Of a DNA stretch of 64,000 nt, positions 38,501 to 50,542 are shown piece by piece. Under the pieces are notes generated by a model. The model worked only from the letters and a program-made list of their open reading frames with translations, did not search any database and was not told where the DNA came from. Numbering within the stretch: position 1 is the stretch's first letter; the number at the start of each line of letters is the position of its first letter. The DNA is taken from assembly GCA_963965975.1 (NCBI GenBank), contig OZ014416.1, forward strand, positions 7,874,001 to 7,938,000, given 5' to 3'. Made by a program: the position numbers and the translations under genes. This stretch comes from Xestospongia bergquistia (Eukaryota > Porifera > Demospongiae > Haplosclerida > Petrosiidae).

Positions 38501-41500
38501 ATACAACCTCTATATTGAGGACACTTGTTCTAGTCCCATACTAATACTTTAGTGTATTATACAACCTCTATATTGAGGACACTTGTTCTAGTGCCATACT
38601 AATACTTTAGTGTATTATACAATACAATATATTATATATATTGAGAACACCTCTATATTTGAATAGCATTCAGTTTTCACTTAACAATACATTGTTTTTA
38701 TATACATTCAAATAATTTTGTAAAATACATACACAAAATGAACTAACAACAAAAATACCTTTGCTATAAAAAGGTATGTTATTTAGATCAACTTACAGAG
38801 CCTGTTGATTCAGCATATTCCATGAGCTCTTGCCATATTTTAGTATTAACACTATCAGATTTTATAAGATCCTTTTGTACATGAGTTAATTCATAACGAG
38901 GTTGTTTAATTTTATTACTATTAGAGGGGCTGTGGTCTCCTACACAATAATATACACATACATACATGTTAATTTTAGATCGTGTTACTCACCTTCACTC
39001 TTTCTCTTCTTTCCTTTCTTTTTTGGTGTTTCTTTATCTTCTTCTGACAATCGTTCTTGTGAAGTAGTACTGTTAGCTTTTTGTGTCTCTAAATAGCCAT
39101 CTGGATACTGAAAGAGAGAGAGAGCTATCCAGACACTCACAAACATTTTATGTACTCACTTGCATTGTCAATCCAAGTTTCTTTGACAACTTCTTTCCTT
39201 CAGAAGTCCACGGAGCAGGAGACTAAAACAACAAAAATAAAAAATACATAAACATGTAGTCATGTACATTTTTTTATTATAATCAATTACATAAGTTATT
39301 ACAATGTATCTATGTATCTCCACTACACTATAGTAATCTGATTGGTCAATTAAGCCATAGCATGGTAAGTACAATATAAGTTATTACAATGTATCTATGT
39401 ATCTCCACTACACTATAGTAATCTGATTGGTCGTTAAGCCATAGCATGGTAGGTACAATATAAGTTATTACAATGTATCTACCTATCTCCACTACACTAT
39501 AGTAATCTGATTGGTCGATTAAGCCATAGCATGGTAGGTACAATATAAGTTATTACAATGTATCTACCTATCTCCACTACACTATAGTAATCTGATTGGT
39601 CAATTAAGCCATAGCATGGTAGGTACAATATAAGTTATTACAATGTATCTACCTATCTCCACTACACTATAGTAATCTGATTGGTCAATTAAGCCATAGC
39701 ATGGTAGGTACAATATAAGTTATTACAATGTATCTACCTATCTCCACTACACTATAGTAATCTGATTGGTCAATTAAGCCATAGCATGGTAGGTACAATA
39801 TAAGTTATTACAATGTATCTATGTATCTCCACTACACTATAGTAATCTGATTGGTCGATTAAGCCATAGCATGGTAAGTACAATATAAGTTATTACAATG
39901 TATCTATGTATCTCCACTACACTATAGTAATCTGATTGGTCAATTAAGACATAGCATGGTAGGTACAATATAAGTTATTACAATGTATCTACCTATCTCC
40001 ACTACACTATAGTAATCTGATTGGTCGATTAAGCCATAGCATGGTAGGTACAATATAAGTTATTACAATGTATCTACCTATCTCCACTACACTATAGTAA
40101 TCTGATTGGTCAATTAAGCCATAGCATGGTAGGTACAATATAAGTTATTACAATGTATCTACCTATCTCCACTACACTATAGTAATCTGATTGGTCAATT
40201 AAGGCATAGCATGGTAGGTACAATATAAGTTATTACAATGTATCTATGTGACGTTGTTGCATTGGTTCACACAACTGTATTGACAACACTCCTCTTCAAA
40301 GCATACATCACAAGTGATCAAACATTCTAAAAGTAAAACATGTTTTGGTAATTATTCCAAACTTTAAGGTGTATGTATTTGTATGTAAGAGTTCTGTTAC
40401 ATGTACATGTATATGTAAGATGTCAATATTTGACGGGGATACAGAGCACTTAATAACATCATATCAATGTTTATATTTGAAAGGTTGCCGAGTTATTATC
40501 AAATTTTAGTATGAAGACAAGGCAGATAAAGTTATTTTCTTATGAATGACACTTTGAACAAAAAACACATCCTTTATATTAAGGACACTTGTTCTAGTTC
40601 CATACTAATACTTTAGTGTATTATACAACCTCTATATTGAGGACACTTGTTCTAGTCTCATACTAATACTTTAGTGTATTATACAACCTCTATATTGAGG
40701 ACACTTGTTCTAGTCCCATACTAATACTTTAGTGTATTATACAACCTCTATATTGTTGTTCTAGTCCCATACTAATACTTTAGTATATTATACAACCTCT
40801 ATATTGAGGACACTGTCCCACAGTGTCTCTCTTCATTACACATACACAGTAGTAATGGTACATTAAGTATAAAAACTAGTACTCACTGGATCATCTCGTT
40901 TCAATAAATACTTCCACACTAATAAATTATCTTCATTTCTTTGAGGCCAATATTTAACAACCTAGAATATAAAAGAACAACTTTGACATCAAACAACAGT
41001 ATTTATTATTGTATATTATAAACATATTTATACCAATATATATAATATATTGAAGATTATATTATAGTTTACTAGATCAAATGAAGTTCTCTTATAATAT
41101 AATTACATAATTTTATTGTATAAAAATATCTTCATTTAATATTACATAGTATATATACATTACATCATAATGATGTCAACCCTTTATATGTATGAAATGT
41201 CACATAACATCAATGACATCCACAGTCATAACCCTATACATGTCACATAACATGTTTTATACATAAAGAGAATGACATTTTGTCATGTCACATGACATCA
41301 TTACCTTATATATTCCATCATATCTGTTGCCTTCTTTGGGACAATAGCGAGAAGTTTTGCGTCCTTTGTGATTACGAATCTAATATTAAAAAATGATGTA
41401 AAGCATTGTTTTAACATAAACTCTTTATAATAGTCATTTGAAAACTGTCCTTATAAATAAAGATATCCTCAATATAAATGTTTTGTAATATATTAAAGTA

Positions 41501-41698
41501 TTAGTATGGGACTATAACAGTGTGTCCTTTATGAGAGGGTTGTGGTAAGTATATCTAAATTTAATGTGCTCATCACTTACCACTCTAACTGGTTTTCCTT
41601 TACGCCAATCTTTAGCTTGAGCACCATCTTTATCGTCAATAGAAGTGTTGCAGTTCTTAGCTAGTGCTCTAGACAAAACAAAGTGAGCTCAACTAAAG

Positions 41699-41732
<34 letters not shown>

Positions 41733-44700
41733 TGTAGTTAGGTGTGTACCTGTATATGTAGTTAGGTATATATATGTACATGTAGTTAGTTATATATGTA
41801 CATGTAGTTAGGGCAAGCACTTGAGTGCTTTTGCTTATAAGCATATTTTTGGAAGTGCTTTGAGGTGTGTTTTGAGACACTCAAGCACTTGTGTTTATAC
41901 TTGTACTTAAGCACTTGATCCATAAGTGCTTTTAAGCAGCTTATAAGCACTTTTAAAGCATAAAGACTGGCAGTTCTTTGTACACTTTACATATTCAATT
42001 AAAATCATATCATTTTGTGTAGTAAACTACATAAAAAGCATTCTTGTATATAATGCGGGACTAAATTGAGTAAATGTAAAGTGTTTAGTTCCAAAAGGTG
42101 CCAACTTGAAGATCCTACATTTTACACATTAATGTTGGTATGGTATAATTTTTGTCATAAAGTAGTCATGTTTGTGCTTTAAGCTTGAAGTAATACTTAG
42201 ACACTTTTTAATATAGAATTATGTGTTTGTACTTAAATCATTTTAAGTCATTGCCCCATATATGGTAGTTAGGTATATACCTGTACATGTAGTTAGTTAT
42301 ATATGTACATGTAGTTAGTTATATATGTACATGTAGTTAGTTATATATGTACATGTAGTTAGGTATATATATGTACATGTAGTTAGTTATATATATGTAC
42401 ATGTAGTTAGGTATATACCTGTACATAGTTAGGTATATATATGTACATGTAGTTAGTTATATATGTACATGTAGTTAGGTATATACCTGTACATAGTTAG
42501 GTATATATATGTACATGTAGTTAGTTATATATGTACATGTAGTTAGGTATATATATATATATATACACATATATATACTAGAAGCCATTAATTACAATAT
42601 CAACAGTTACTTAAACAAATTCACTTTTAGAACTAAAACTAGAAGTAACACTTTGTAAAAAACAATTCATAAAAATAGTAACACATAATAACTATTAATA
42701 AATTCACTTTTAGAACTAAAACTAGAACTAACACTTTGTAAAAAACTATTCACAATAACTATTAATAAATATACATGTACATGTATATTTATATGTTACC
42801 TGTTCATTGCAGTTAGTTTCTGATCCATAGACTGTTTTGCCGTCCTCTTGTTACCCGATAAGTCACGCCCACCACTTCCACTATAAACAAACTCCTCACC
42901 ATTATCCTAAAATATATAATACATTACATGTATACATGTAATGTATTATATATGATGTAATAATTACATCATAACAATGACCTCATCATCTTCGTAGCCA
43001 CCTGATAACACTATTGAGTAAGCTCCTTCGTTCTCTCTTCCATGAATCCCAGCAACATGTGGTCGATGAATACCGGACTCACTAACCTAAAAATAGTAAC
43101 ACATAATGACATCATGGCTATTTACAGCAACAACTCCAATATTTTTTAATGTTAATTCTGTCTGTAAACTGTGCTATTTTTAGCTACAGTACTTATTTAC
43201 ATAATGATCTATACTATTTATAGTAACGCTTACCTGTACTCTAAATTTCCATAATGTACCCACATGAACTCCAGGGATAGGTCCAAAATGATTTGAGGGA
43301 ACTATTGTACAAACTTTAGTTCGTCCAACACAGGCCATACCCTAAATTATATAAGTATTAATTATATTATAAAATATAATTAAATTTTGATCTTTTAAAT
43401 TTTTTTACATTAAATTTTACTTTCATTGTTCAATTTTGAACTTCAATACACTTACAATGTACACTCAATAATTGTATTTTGATAGTTCCATAGCAAACAA
43501 TATTAACAATAAGTGAAATATGGTCATAAAGATACATCTAAAAATATTGTATTAAAATTTAATATAAACACGAGCGAACTTTACATTATTAGCATTCCAT
43601 AACAATGTACCCATGTAATTGATTAACAATATAATGAGATTATTATCACTGTTGTCATTGTTACTATTGTTATAACGAGATCATTACCATTGTTATCATT
43701 GTTATAGCATTGGTCACTTACTTTGCCCCAGTCACGTCCATTTCCTGTTTCATTTCTTTTAGATACCATATTAGCTTTCTTTTTGGTAAGTCTCATTTTT
43801 TCACCAGCTCCAATAACTTCAGAAGTATCGGTTTTACATTCCGAACAATACCTACCACCATAATATTATAAATAGAAAGGTTTCATTTCAAATTTATTAC
43901 TTTTAAACCATCCATTCATCTATCCATCCATCTATTCATCCATTTACACACTATCCATTCATCTATCCATCCATCCATTCATCCATCTACACACTATCCA
44001 TTCATCTATCCATCCATCCATTCATCCATCTACACACTATCCATTCATCTATCCATCTATATATATATCTATTTATTTCACCATTCATCAGATTCTGGTA
44101 TAGATTCCAAAGGCGGGTCGAGACACCACAAATGAAAGGCGTTATCACATTCATCACACAATAATTGTTTATCAGGTTGATCTTTACCACCACACACTGA
44201 ACAAGCACAATGTTTACAACGACGAGAAACAATGTCCTTTAAAAGATATATATATGTAATGAACTGATATATGAATGGATATATGGATGGATATATGGAT
44301 GAATAGGATAATTGTCAACGGATACATATATTGGTCTCATAAAATCAGTCACTTTGCAATAATCACAGTCTGGTTTCTTTGTTCTTTCCACACCCTCTCC
44401 AGTGGATTCATCACCAGACTCTTTCTTCTCGATACGAAATATTTCATCCACAAACTTGATCTGACACTCTTGGGAGGCCTCACAATCAGAAGAACTAACA
44501 GAGAAGTAATGACAGTTATTATATGAACTGAACACATTATGAGAACATAGTAATATACAATATAATACAAGTTTATGTAAATACAGTTCAGTTCATATAA
44601 AGGACACTTTAATACAGACATCATGATTTCTATACAAGTATTCAGTACACATATCCTCATGCTCTACATTGAGGCCACTATTATACTAAGGACACTATGT

Positions 44701-47272
44701 CCATTATGACGATAAAATATATGTACAACATGCACATAATCCATTTAGACTTACCCTAGTAATAACTTGCAATATATTTTTTTATTGTCATCAATCTAAA
44801 ATAAAAATAAAAGTAAAAATTAAGAATATTAACACTATATCCTTAACAATTATATAACTATCTACTTTACTGAACAGTTATATAATATCCCAGGAAGATG
44901 GTAACAGTATAACAGACAAATTGTGAGCTCCATAGTGAAAATAAACAGATCTATTATCATTACAATAGCTCAACCTTTAAACTTAAAAATCTTAAACACC
45001 AGGTGTTTTTTTTATACATATATCTCTTTTAAACACACCGACAAGACTCACTTTACGAGTGATTGTACCGTCATACCAATATCCTCGTAGCCGTGGGTGA
45101 TCAGGATTATAATTGACCATTACTGTCTGTCCAATAGCTAGTTGGTCCCATTGCATACGATAACGAGCACGTGGGCGAAGACCCACATGTGATAACATAA
45201 CAGGATCATCATCTTCATAGCTACAAAAGAATAAACGTCAATGTAATTATTATGATAATATGTACAGGAATCCTCTCTATAGTGGATAATATCAGATCTA
45301 GATTAGTGCTGAAGTATCCTCAATATAGAGGTTGTATAATACACTAAAGTATTAGTATGGGACTAGAACAAGTTTCCTGAATATAGAGGTTATATAATAC
45401 ACTAAAGTATTAGTATGGGACTAGAACTAGTGTCCTCAATATAGAGGTTGTATAATACACTAAAGTATTAGTATGGGACTAGAACTAGTGTCCTCAATAT
45501 AGAGGTTGTATAATACACTAAAGTATTAGTATGGGACTAGAACTAGTGTCCTCAATATAGAGGTTGTATAATACACTAAAGTATTAGTATGGAACTAGAA
45601 CAAGTGTAGGGTCATTCTTAATTCAGTGTCCTTTATAGAAGGTATTAATTCCTGTCCATATACTTACTCATCATATTTCACATGATATTTGAAGTCATCT
45701 CCACTACTAGAAGACTCACTGTCCTTAGTAACTCTAACAACCTGAGCTTCAAACCAAGCCCCCATTCGTAAATCCTTGGCATCCACTTTTTCCCCAATCT
45801 ATGAATTAAAGAATACAATTTACTACTGCCCCTATTATTAAAGTTCAATTATAAATGTAGATATTGTAACTACCTTGTATAGTCCAGTGTCTTCAATGAG
45901 TTCTTGGGAAAACCCACTACAGACAGGCTTATCCTATGTGTCATGAAATAACTGAGTTGACATGAACACCATTATACAAGAAGCTTCCATTAATAGTGGT
46001 ACTTAAAGTTAAAACATTAGTTATTCTAACAGTTTAATAATTGTTCTATTATATATAGAATATGCTTGCATTGAAAGAGTCTTCCCTCTTGTAATATAGT
46101 CCCACAAAACAAGTATCAATATATGTAGCTTTGAAATATATGTACATCTACATACAATAGATAACATGTACATGTACATGTTATCTATTGTATGTAGATG
46201 TTGTAGATAACAAGTACATATACATTGATAAACCACATTATCATACCAGTCTCATAGACATACCGTTTCCATGGTTTCCTCTATACTACCATTAGAAGTA
46301 GGTGTGGTCACAGACTCTCCATTAACTGTCTTGACACATCCATTAACTTCAGTGTGTCCATTAACTTCAGTATGTCCATTGGTTTCAGTATGTCCATTGG
46401 TTTCAGTATGTCCATTGGCTTCAGTGTGTCCATTGGATAAGGCAAGTCCTTTTATTCCATTTTGTTCTGAGTGTCCATTTTGTTCTGATAAAACTTTTGG
46501 TCTGACAAAAATTTGGATGATGTCATTAAGTCCGACATCATAATCAAAAAGAGATTGTCCATCTGCCAACTACAATGAAACCAAACAACAAAAAAAAGAT
46601 TAAAATAAGACAATGAACATCACTTTAATTATACGAAAATTACTATATTCAATGAATTCTTATTAATATTTAATAATGAAAAGCTTAAGATTAATTATCC
46701 TAATCCAACGCTCTTCTCTAAGTCACATGACATCATAGTGACATCATATAAACAGGCGGGATTTAGTCTATTCATTGTTGCTAGGATTGTTTTGGAACAT
46801 CCATTAATTAATTTAAGTGGGTGGAGCCTATTAATAAAAACGCCTATTGTTCTAATTAAACGTTTTTAAAGCATTGTAATTTCGTAATTTAAAGATCTCT
46901 TCACAGACGTTTTTATACATGTATTTTATAATGTGAATGTCATGTGATATGGCGCCAATAGTACTTTAAATATAACGTGAATAGAACCACAAAAAGGCCG
47001 AAGTCACATGACAGAAATTCACCAACCACATGACCCAACAGCAGCTTACAACATTATTAATTAATATTGAAAATGAACAATTATTTTTTCTTTTACGCGT
47101 TGTATAATTAAACGTTCACCTGCTTTCCTCTGTAAAACAGTCTTTGCTGAGAAGGTTCTGCTTCAAATAACTCCACAAGTTTTTCCCTTAAATCTTCAAT
47201 TTTCGTCAGCTTGCTTAACCCATCCACACGGACGCATTTACGACCATCCATACTTCGAACTTGTATCCACAT
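35588..47272 (-). CDS. UHRF1: UHRF1-type E3 ubiquitin ligase / hemimethylated-DNA reader (804 aa)
   Basis: Twenty exons on the minus strand: 47120-47272, 46264-46569, 45874-45933, 45668-45798, 45052-45220, 44755-44795, 44353-44494, 44082-44236, 43722-43851, 43234-43341, 42982-43086, 42800-42906, 41581-41668, 41305-41379, 40887-40961, 39160-39222, 38993-39107, 38797-38939, 35975-36076, 35588-35734; 805 codons in phase. UBL 1-75 ([10 protein letters not shown]), tandem Tudor ~154-290 ([21 protein letters not shown]), PHD ~325-390 ([25 protein letters not shown]), SRA ~425-600 ([33 protein letters not shown]), RING ~732-770 (CIVCQE, CGHNICKSC, CPNCR), ending LFPGYDGGR. The protein recruits maintenance DNA methylation and ubiquitylates histone H3, so CpG methylation is implied. 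The linker after the UBL has a repeated NGHTE motif. Exon 11 uses a weak GTCATT donor, and exon 6 is only 41 nt. Confidence 0.95.
36112..36655 (+). repeat. 58-bp satellite, ~9 copies
   Basis: Forward-oriented array in the UHRF1 intron before the RING exon pair (36077-38796). Many units here carry CCCAGAC in place of CCCATAC. Confidence 0.95.
37115..37515 (-). repeat. 58-bp satellite, ~7 copies, reverse orientation
   Basis: Reverse-oriented array in the same UHRF1 intron, about 460 bp from the forward array at 36112-36655. Two units are shortened to about 40 bp. Confidence 0.95.
38143..38645 (+). repeat. 58-bp satellite, ~8-9 copies
   Basis: A third block in the same UHRF1 intron, again in forward orientation and nearly uniform in sequence. 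It ends about 150 bp before the exon at 38797. Confidence 0.95.
39293..40248. repeat. 85-bp tandem repeat, ~11 copies
   Basis: Units contain CTCCACTACACTATAGTAAT, CTGATTGGTCAATTAAGCC and ATAGCATGGTAGGTACAATA. The spacing between identical points (39541 to 39626) is 85 bp. The array fills most of the UHRF1 intron between exons 40887-40961 and 39160-39222. Apparent repeated open frames on the minus strand come from this array. Confidence 0.95.
40572..40817 (+). repeat. 58-bp satellite, ~4 copies
   Basis: Forward block in the same UHRF1 intron as the 85-bp array, ending about 70 bp before the exon at 40887. One unit is shortened. Confidence 0.93.
41463..41530 (-). repeat. single diverged 58-bp satellite copy, reverse
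   Basis: TCCTCAATATAAATGTTTTG followed by TAATATATTAAAGTATTAGT matches one reverse unit. It lies 50 bp before the acceptor side of the neighbouring UHRF1 exon. Confidence 0.8.
41700..42570. repeat. TA microsatellite and GTACATGTAGTTAG minisatellite surrounding a possible MITE
   Basis: The UHRF1 intron before exon 42800-42906 holds (TA)n at 41700-41727 and many copies of GTACATGTAGTTAG-(G/T)TATATAT at 41728-41808 and 42260-42570. The sequence between (about 41808-42258) is unlike the array. Its ends, GGGCAAGCACTT and the complement of AAGTCATTGCCCC, are weakly inverted, so it may be a small DNA transposon inserted in the minisatellite. No matching target duplication was found. Confidence 0.55.
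45305..45612 (-). repeat. 58-bp satellite, ~5 copies, reverse orientation
   Basis: Reverse array in the UHRF1 intron between the two Tudor-encoding exons (45052-45220 and 45668-45798). Confidence 0.95.
46144..46201. repeat. 58-bp perfect palindrome
   Basis: The left half ACATCTACATACAATAGATA-ACATGTACA is followed at once by its exact reverse complement, centred between 46172 and 46173. There is no spacer. It lies in the UHRF1 intron after the NGHTE-repeat exon. Confidence 0.95.
46330..46440 (-). repeat. coding 18-bp repeat (NGHTE motif) in UHRF1 linker
   Basis: Five or six consecutive six-residue units, NGHTE followed by A, T or V, are encoded between the UBL and the Tudor domain. The DNA units are 18 bp and nearly identical, so the array can vary in length without breaking the frame. 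Confidence 0.9.
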
Positions 47273-47497
47273 ATTGCAGGTTTACGCGGTGAAAAAGGTA
47301 CTTGTTGACCCTCCAAGATCAAAGGAACCGCTCCTATATCTCAAGAGACTGTTGCCCCTTCTTTAAAAAAGTTTTGTCACCACTAGTACCACCCGACAGA
47401 CTGCGGCAATTACCCGCTAATTATTTAGCACGCATGCGCATTAGAATTTCAATAAGAAATCATGAAATAATAATAATTATTATTAGTGAATTATTAT
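47273..47497 (-). promoter_or_regulatory. UHRF1 promoter with NRF1-like site
   Basis: Only 225 bp separate the UHRF1 start codon from the stop codon of the upstream gene on the same strand, so the UHRF1 promoter should lie here. CGCATGCGCA at 47431-47440 matches the core of the NRF1 palindrome (GCGCATGCGC) except for one flank. The segment 47300-47440 is relatively CpG-rich compared with its surroundings. The regulatory role is inferred. Confidence 0.5.
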
Positions 47498-49214
47498 TTA
47501 ACATAATAATAAAACTGACATGGCTATTAATAACTGAGCAAAATAATAAGTCATCATAACTAAAATACGACGTTTAAAAATCCAATGAGAAAATACAGCT
47601 GACACAACAATCATTAAATCGGAAATAAAAAATAAAATCCCGCCAATAAGAGCTAACAGAGACTGCACATTAGATACCACAGCATGCTGCAACAGTGCAC
47701 TCCACAACATCATAGAAATCAATGAGACATACATAACTATTAATACCACCATTCTAATAGTTAAGTATTTATTAAATAAATTAGATATAGGGTCACGCAG
47801 AACCAAGAACAATCCAAAAGAAACTCCGCCTACCAATAATAATAAAACTATAATTTGTGGCCATGTACTGTTTGGTAAACCACGAGCTCCGAATATAACA
47901 GTATACATAACTTGAGCACAACCGAAGGAGACCACACCCACTGGAAAGACTACAGGTAATACTAGAAAAGCATCACCAATTACTGATGCTATCAAGGCAA
48001 CAAGAGTGAGATAGAAAAACCAATCTATAAAAAGAGAGAGAGAGAGAGCAGACAGACAGAGATGTACAAATTAAATAGCTAACCAAACTAGAAAATAATA
48101 TAATAACACAATTAATGATTTAGTGGTCTAGGTGTTCCCAAATGGGCATGTCTAACTGCTTGCTAAGACAACCCAAATGGTCCAATACATACATTTGCAT
48201 TGGTTTAACAACAAACAATACTACAAAAAAAACATTGAAAAATTATTGCTAAATTTTAAAGGACACCAGATATTATACTGATGTGCTATAAACAAATCTT
48301 TTACGAAAAATGGATATTTCTTAGAATATAACAATAAATGTCATCTGTTACTAACATTACTATTTTCAATATATATATTCCAGTATAATGCCTTTAAAAG
48401 TGTTTCCATCCATATATCTATCTCCTTTTAAAAGTACAATCAAATAAAATTAAACTTACCATTAATCTTAAGTCCATTATCATTGCCTGTCACATAACAC
48501 ATACCTACTTTCAACATCCATTGCAAAACATACCATAGTATCAAGACTACTAATGGTAGACATTTTAATATCAATTTTATAGCCCTCCTCTCATGGTTGA
48601 CACCCAGCCATAAATATACTGCACATAACACTATGTATAATATTATGAATAGAAATGTAGATATCATTCCCAGGATGAGAGTGAAGGCAGGAGAGTTGAT
48701 AAATGAAGAGGATGTCCCTGCAGCGGAATGGCCTGATTGATCTTTAAATTGCTCTTGTCTAGGTGAAATATAGCACAAATGGATGAATGGATTAATGAAT
48801 AAAAAGAAATAATATATAATTAAAAAACAATAAAAAAGATGACAATTACACTTTTTGGTTTTAAACCTCAACAAATACCCACAACAAACATTAGTATACA
48901 ACTAAGTCTCATAATACAAACAAAAACTAACATAATAGTTACTTCTTGTACAAAATACACACTTTGAACAGATCAGACTCTTCTGATATTAACAGTGAAA
49001 TAGAATATGAATGGATTCAAATGCAAATTAAATAAAAAGAGAAGCATTTAAATGTTAAAACAATTATATTTCATTACCTTGTATTATAAATTGCCCAGAA
49101 CATATGTAGGAACTGTTTCAGAACATTCAGTATACAATCAGCATTATAGCTCAACTCCTCCTCTGTTGTACCATGTTGATTAGTAGGCGGAGCTAATACA
49201 CATGGTGTATGAAC
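47498..49214 (-). CDS. TMEM86/YhhN-family multi-pass membrane protein (5' end unresolved)
   Basis: Well-supported coding exons on the minus strand are 49078-49214, 48460-48758 and 47498-48024; phases agree. They encode about eight hydrophobic segments. The core (VIGDAFLVLPVVFPVGVV, then GCAQVMYTVIF) resembles the YhhN/TMEM86 family, whose members hydrolyse the vinyl-ether bond of lysoplasmalogens in the ER membrane. The conserved Asp in GDAFL is present. The protein ends in a run of hydrophobic residues at the C terminus. A phase-compatible extension exists upstream (49896-49920 and 49939-50054, starting MVYWRCHP), but the spacer between those two is only 18 bp, so the true N terminus is uncertain. 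Family assignment is by motif and topology; the enzyme activity is inferred. Confidence 0.7.
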
Positions 49215-49224
49215 CTACCTAATG

Positions 49225-49375
49225 TCATAAAAAAATTTCAAGTGATTTCGTTATCTATCATTATTGATAATTTTTTAAAGAAGACCATGGACTATATAGT
49301 CAATGGTCTTTTTTTAAAATGGCAAATTGGGTGAATTCATCAAATCACTTGAAATTTTTTATAAATTTAGAGTTA
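49225..49375. repeat. inverted repeat (MITE-like hairpin)
   Basis: ATTTCAAGTGATTTC near 49237 is mirrored by AAATCACTTGAAATTTTTTA at about 49344. An inner ACCATGGACTATATAGTC-type stem forms the centre. A relative lies at 49555-49830. Confidence 0.7.
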
Positions 49376-49554
49376 TAGGTCCTTGTTAAGTGACGTTAAT
49401 ATCACTGCTCTTAAATGTTGTATTTATGTTTAAAAGTTTTTTTTGTTTTACTAGTACAAGTATAACTTAATCAATGAATTTCTTTATTTTTTTACAGATT
49501 TTAACAACATTTCTGAGCACAACCAATTGTTCTACTTAACAAAGACTTATATAT

Positions 49555-49830
49555 ATAATTTCATGAGAAATTTCAAGTTATTTCATTTCCTATCATTTTT
49601 GACTATTTTTAAAAGAAAGCCATGGACTATAAGTCCATGGCTTTGGTGAAGACATGATCAAATCACTTGAAATTTTTTAATAAAGTTAGAGTTATATTAT
49701 ATATATAAGTTATATATAATTATAATATAACTCTAACTTTATTAAAAAAATTCAAGTGATTTGATGTCTTCACTAAAACCATGGCTTTCTTTGAAAAATG
49801 GTCATAAGTGAAATCACGAAATTTGTAACC
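49555..49830. repeat. long nested inverted repeat
   Basis: Arms 49635-49703 and 49716-49786 are nearly perfect complements (for example AAATCACTTGAAATTTTTTA against its complement), separated by about 12 bp. A second, smaller stem with CCATGGACTATAAGTCCATGG at 49620-49640 overlaps the left arm. The sequence is related to the hairpin at 49225-49375 and lies upstream of the TMEM86-like exons. Confidence 0.8.
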
Positions 49831-49929
49831 ATTAATAATTTTATTTATTAATATTAATTTTTATTATTTATAAATATTAATATTATTCATCTCACCGCAC
49901 CTTCTTTATTAGCCACACCCCTAAAATAC

Positions 49930-50140
49930 AAAATTTACCAGCCACACCTTCCAAAATGACCTAGAAACATTCCAATCTGTGTGGGACGTCCTCTCGGATC
50001 AAGGAGATCAGCCAAGTGTTCATTTGTCATCGGGTGACACCTCCAATATACCATTGATCTATATCTACCGAGAAAGCTCCGAAACACTTTGCTTTATAGA
50101 GCTGTCTTTCTATCCTAGCTCTTCACAAGTAAGTTTTGTT
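49930..50140. promoter_or_regulatory. probable bidirectional 5' region between TMEM86-like and Src genes
   Basis: The minus-strand TMEM86-like gene and the plus-strand Src gene diverge from here. On the plus strand, CTCTTCACAA|GTAAGT at about 50128 is a good donor. It could end a non-coding Src exon joined to the acceptor (CTCATAG) just before the Src ATG, about 3 kb away. No TATA box was seen. Confidence 0.35.
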
Positions 50141-50431
50141 TAGCTGTAGTCTATTTTTATACAGTTGATTTTTAATGTTGTGCTTGTTTAGTGTGTGTTG
50201 TGGGTGTACAGCCTTAAATGTGTAACACCCTTTTCATCTTCCATTAAGTACATGTATTGTTGATTACTCACTTACTTTACATGGACAAATTGAATAAAGT
50301 AGTCATGTGGCAAAGATAGATGTCCCTAAGGTATCACACAAATATTTACTTGCTATAAGTACAATGTTAGCCCTGTCCTGATCAAAATGACCTAAAATTG
50401 TGAAGCTCTAACTCTCAGTAAAGGACACAGT

Positions 50432-50542
50432 CTAATTCAGGGCACTTGTTCTAGTCCCATACTAATACTTTAGTGTATTATACAACCTCTATATTAAAGA
50501 GAATTGTTCTAGTCCCATACTAATACTTTAGTGTATTTATAT
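50432..50542 (+). repeat. 58-bp satellite, ~2 copies
   Basis: Two forward units lie in the presumed first intron of the Src gene. Confidence 0.9.

Noticed and set aside
39168..39543. Repeated open frames [19 protein letters not shown]
   Set aside because: Products of the 85-bp tandem repeat inside a UHRF1 intron; one unit is not a multiple of three, so frames shift between copies.
49896..50054. Upstream exons of the TMEM86-like gene as firm CDS
   Set aside because: They need an 18-bp intron and the encoded segment has no recognisable similarity, so they are mentioned only as a possibility.
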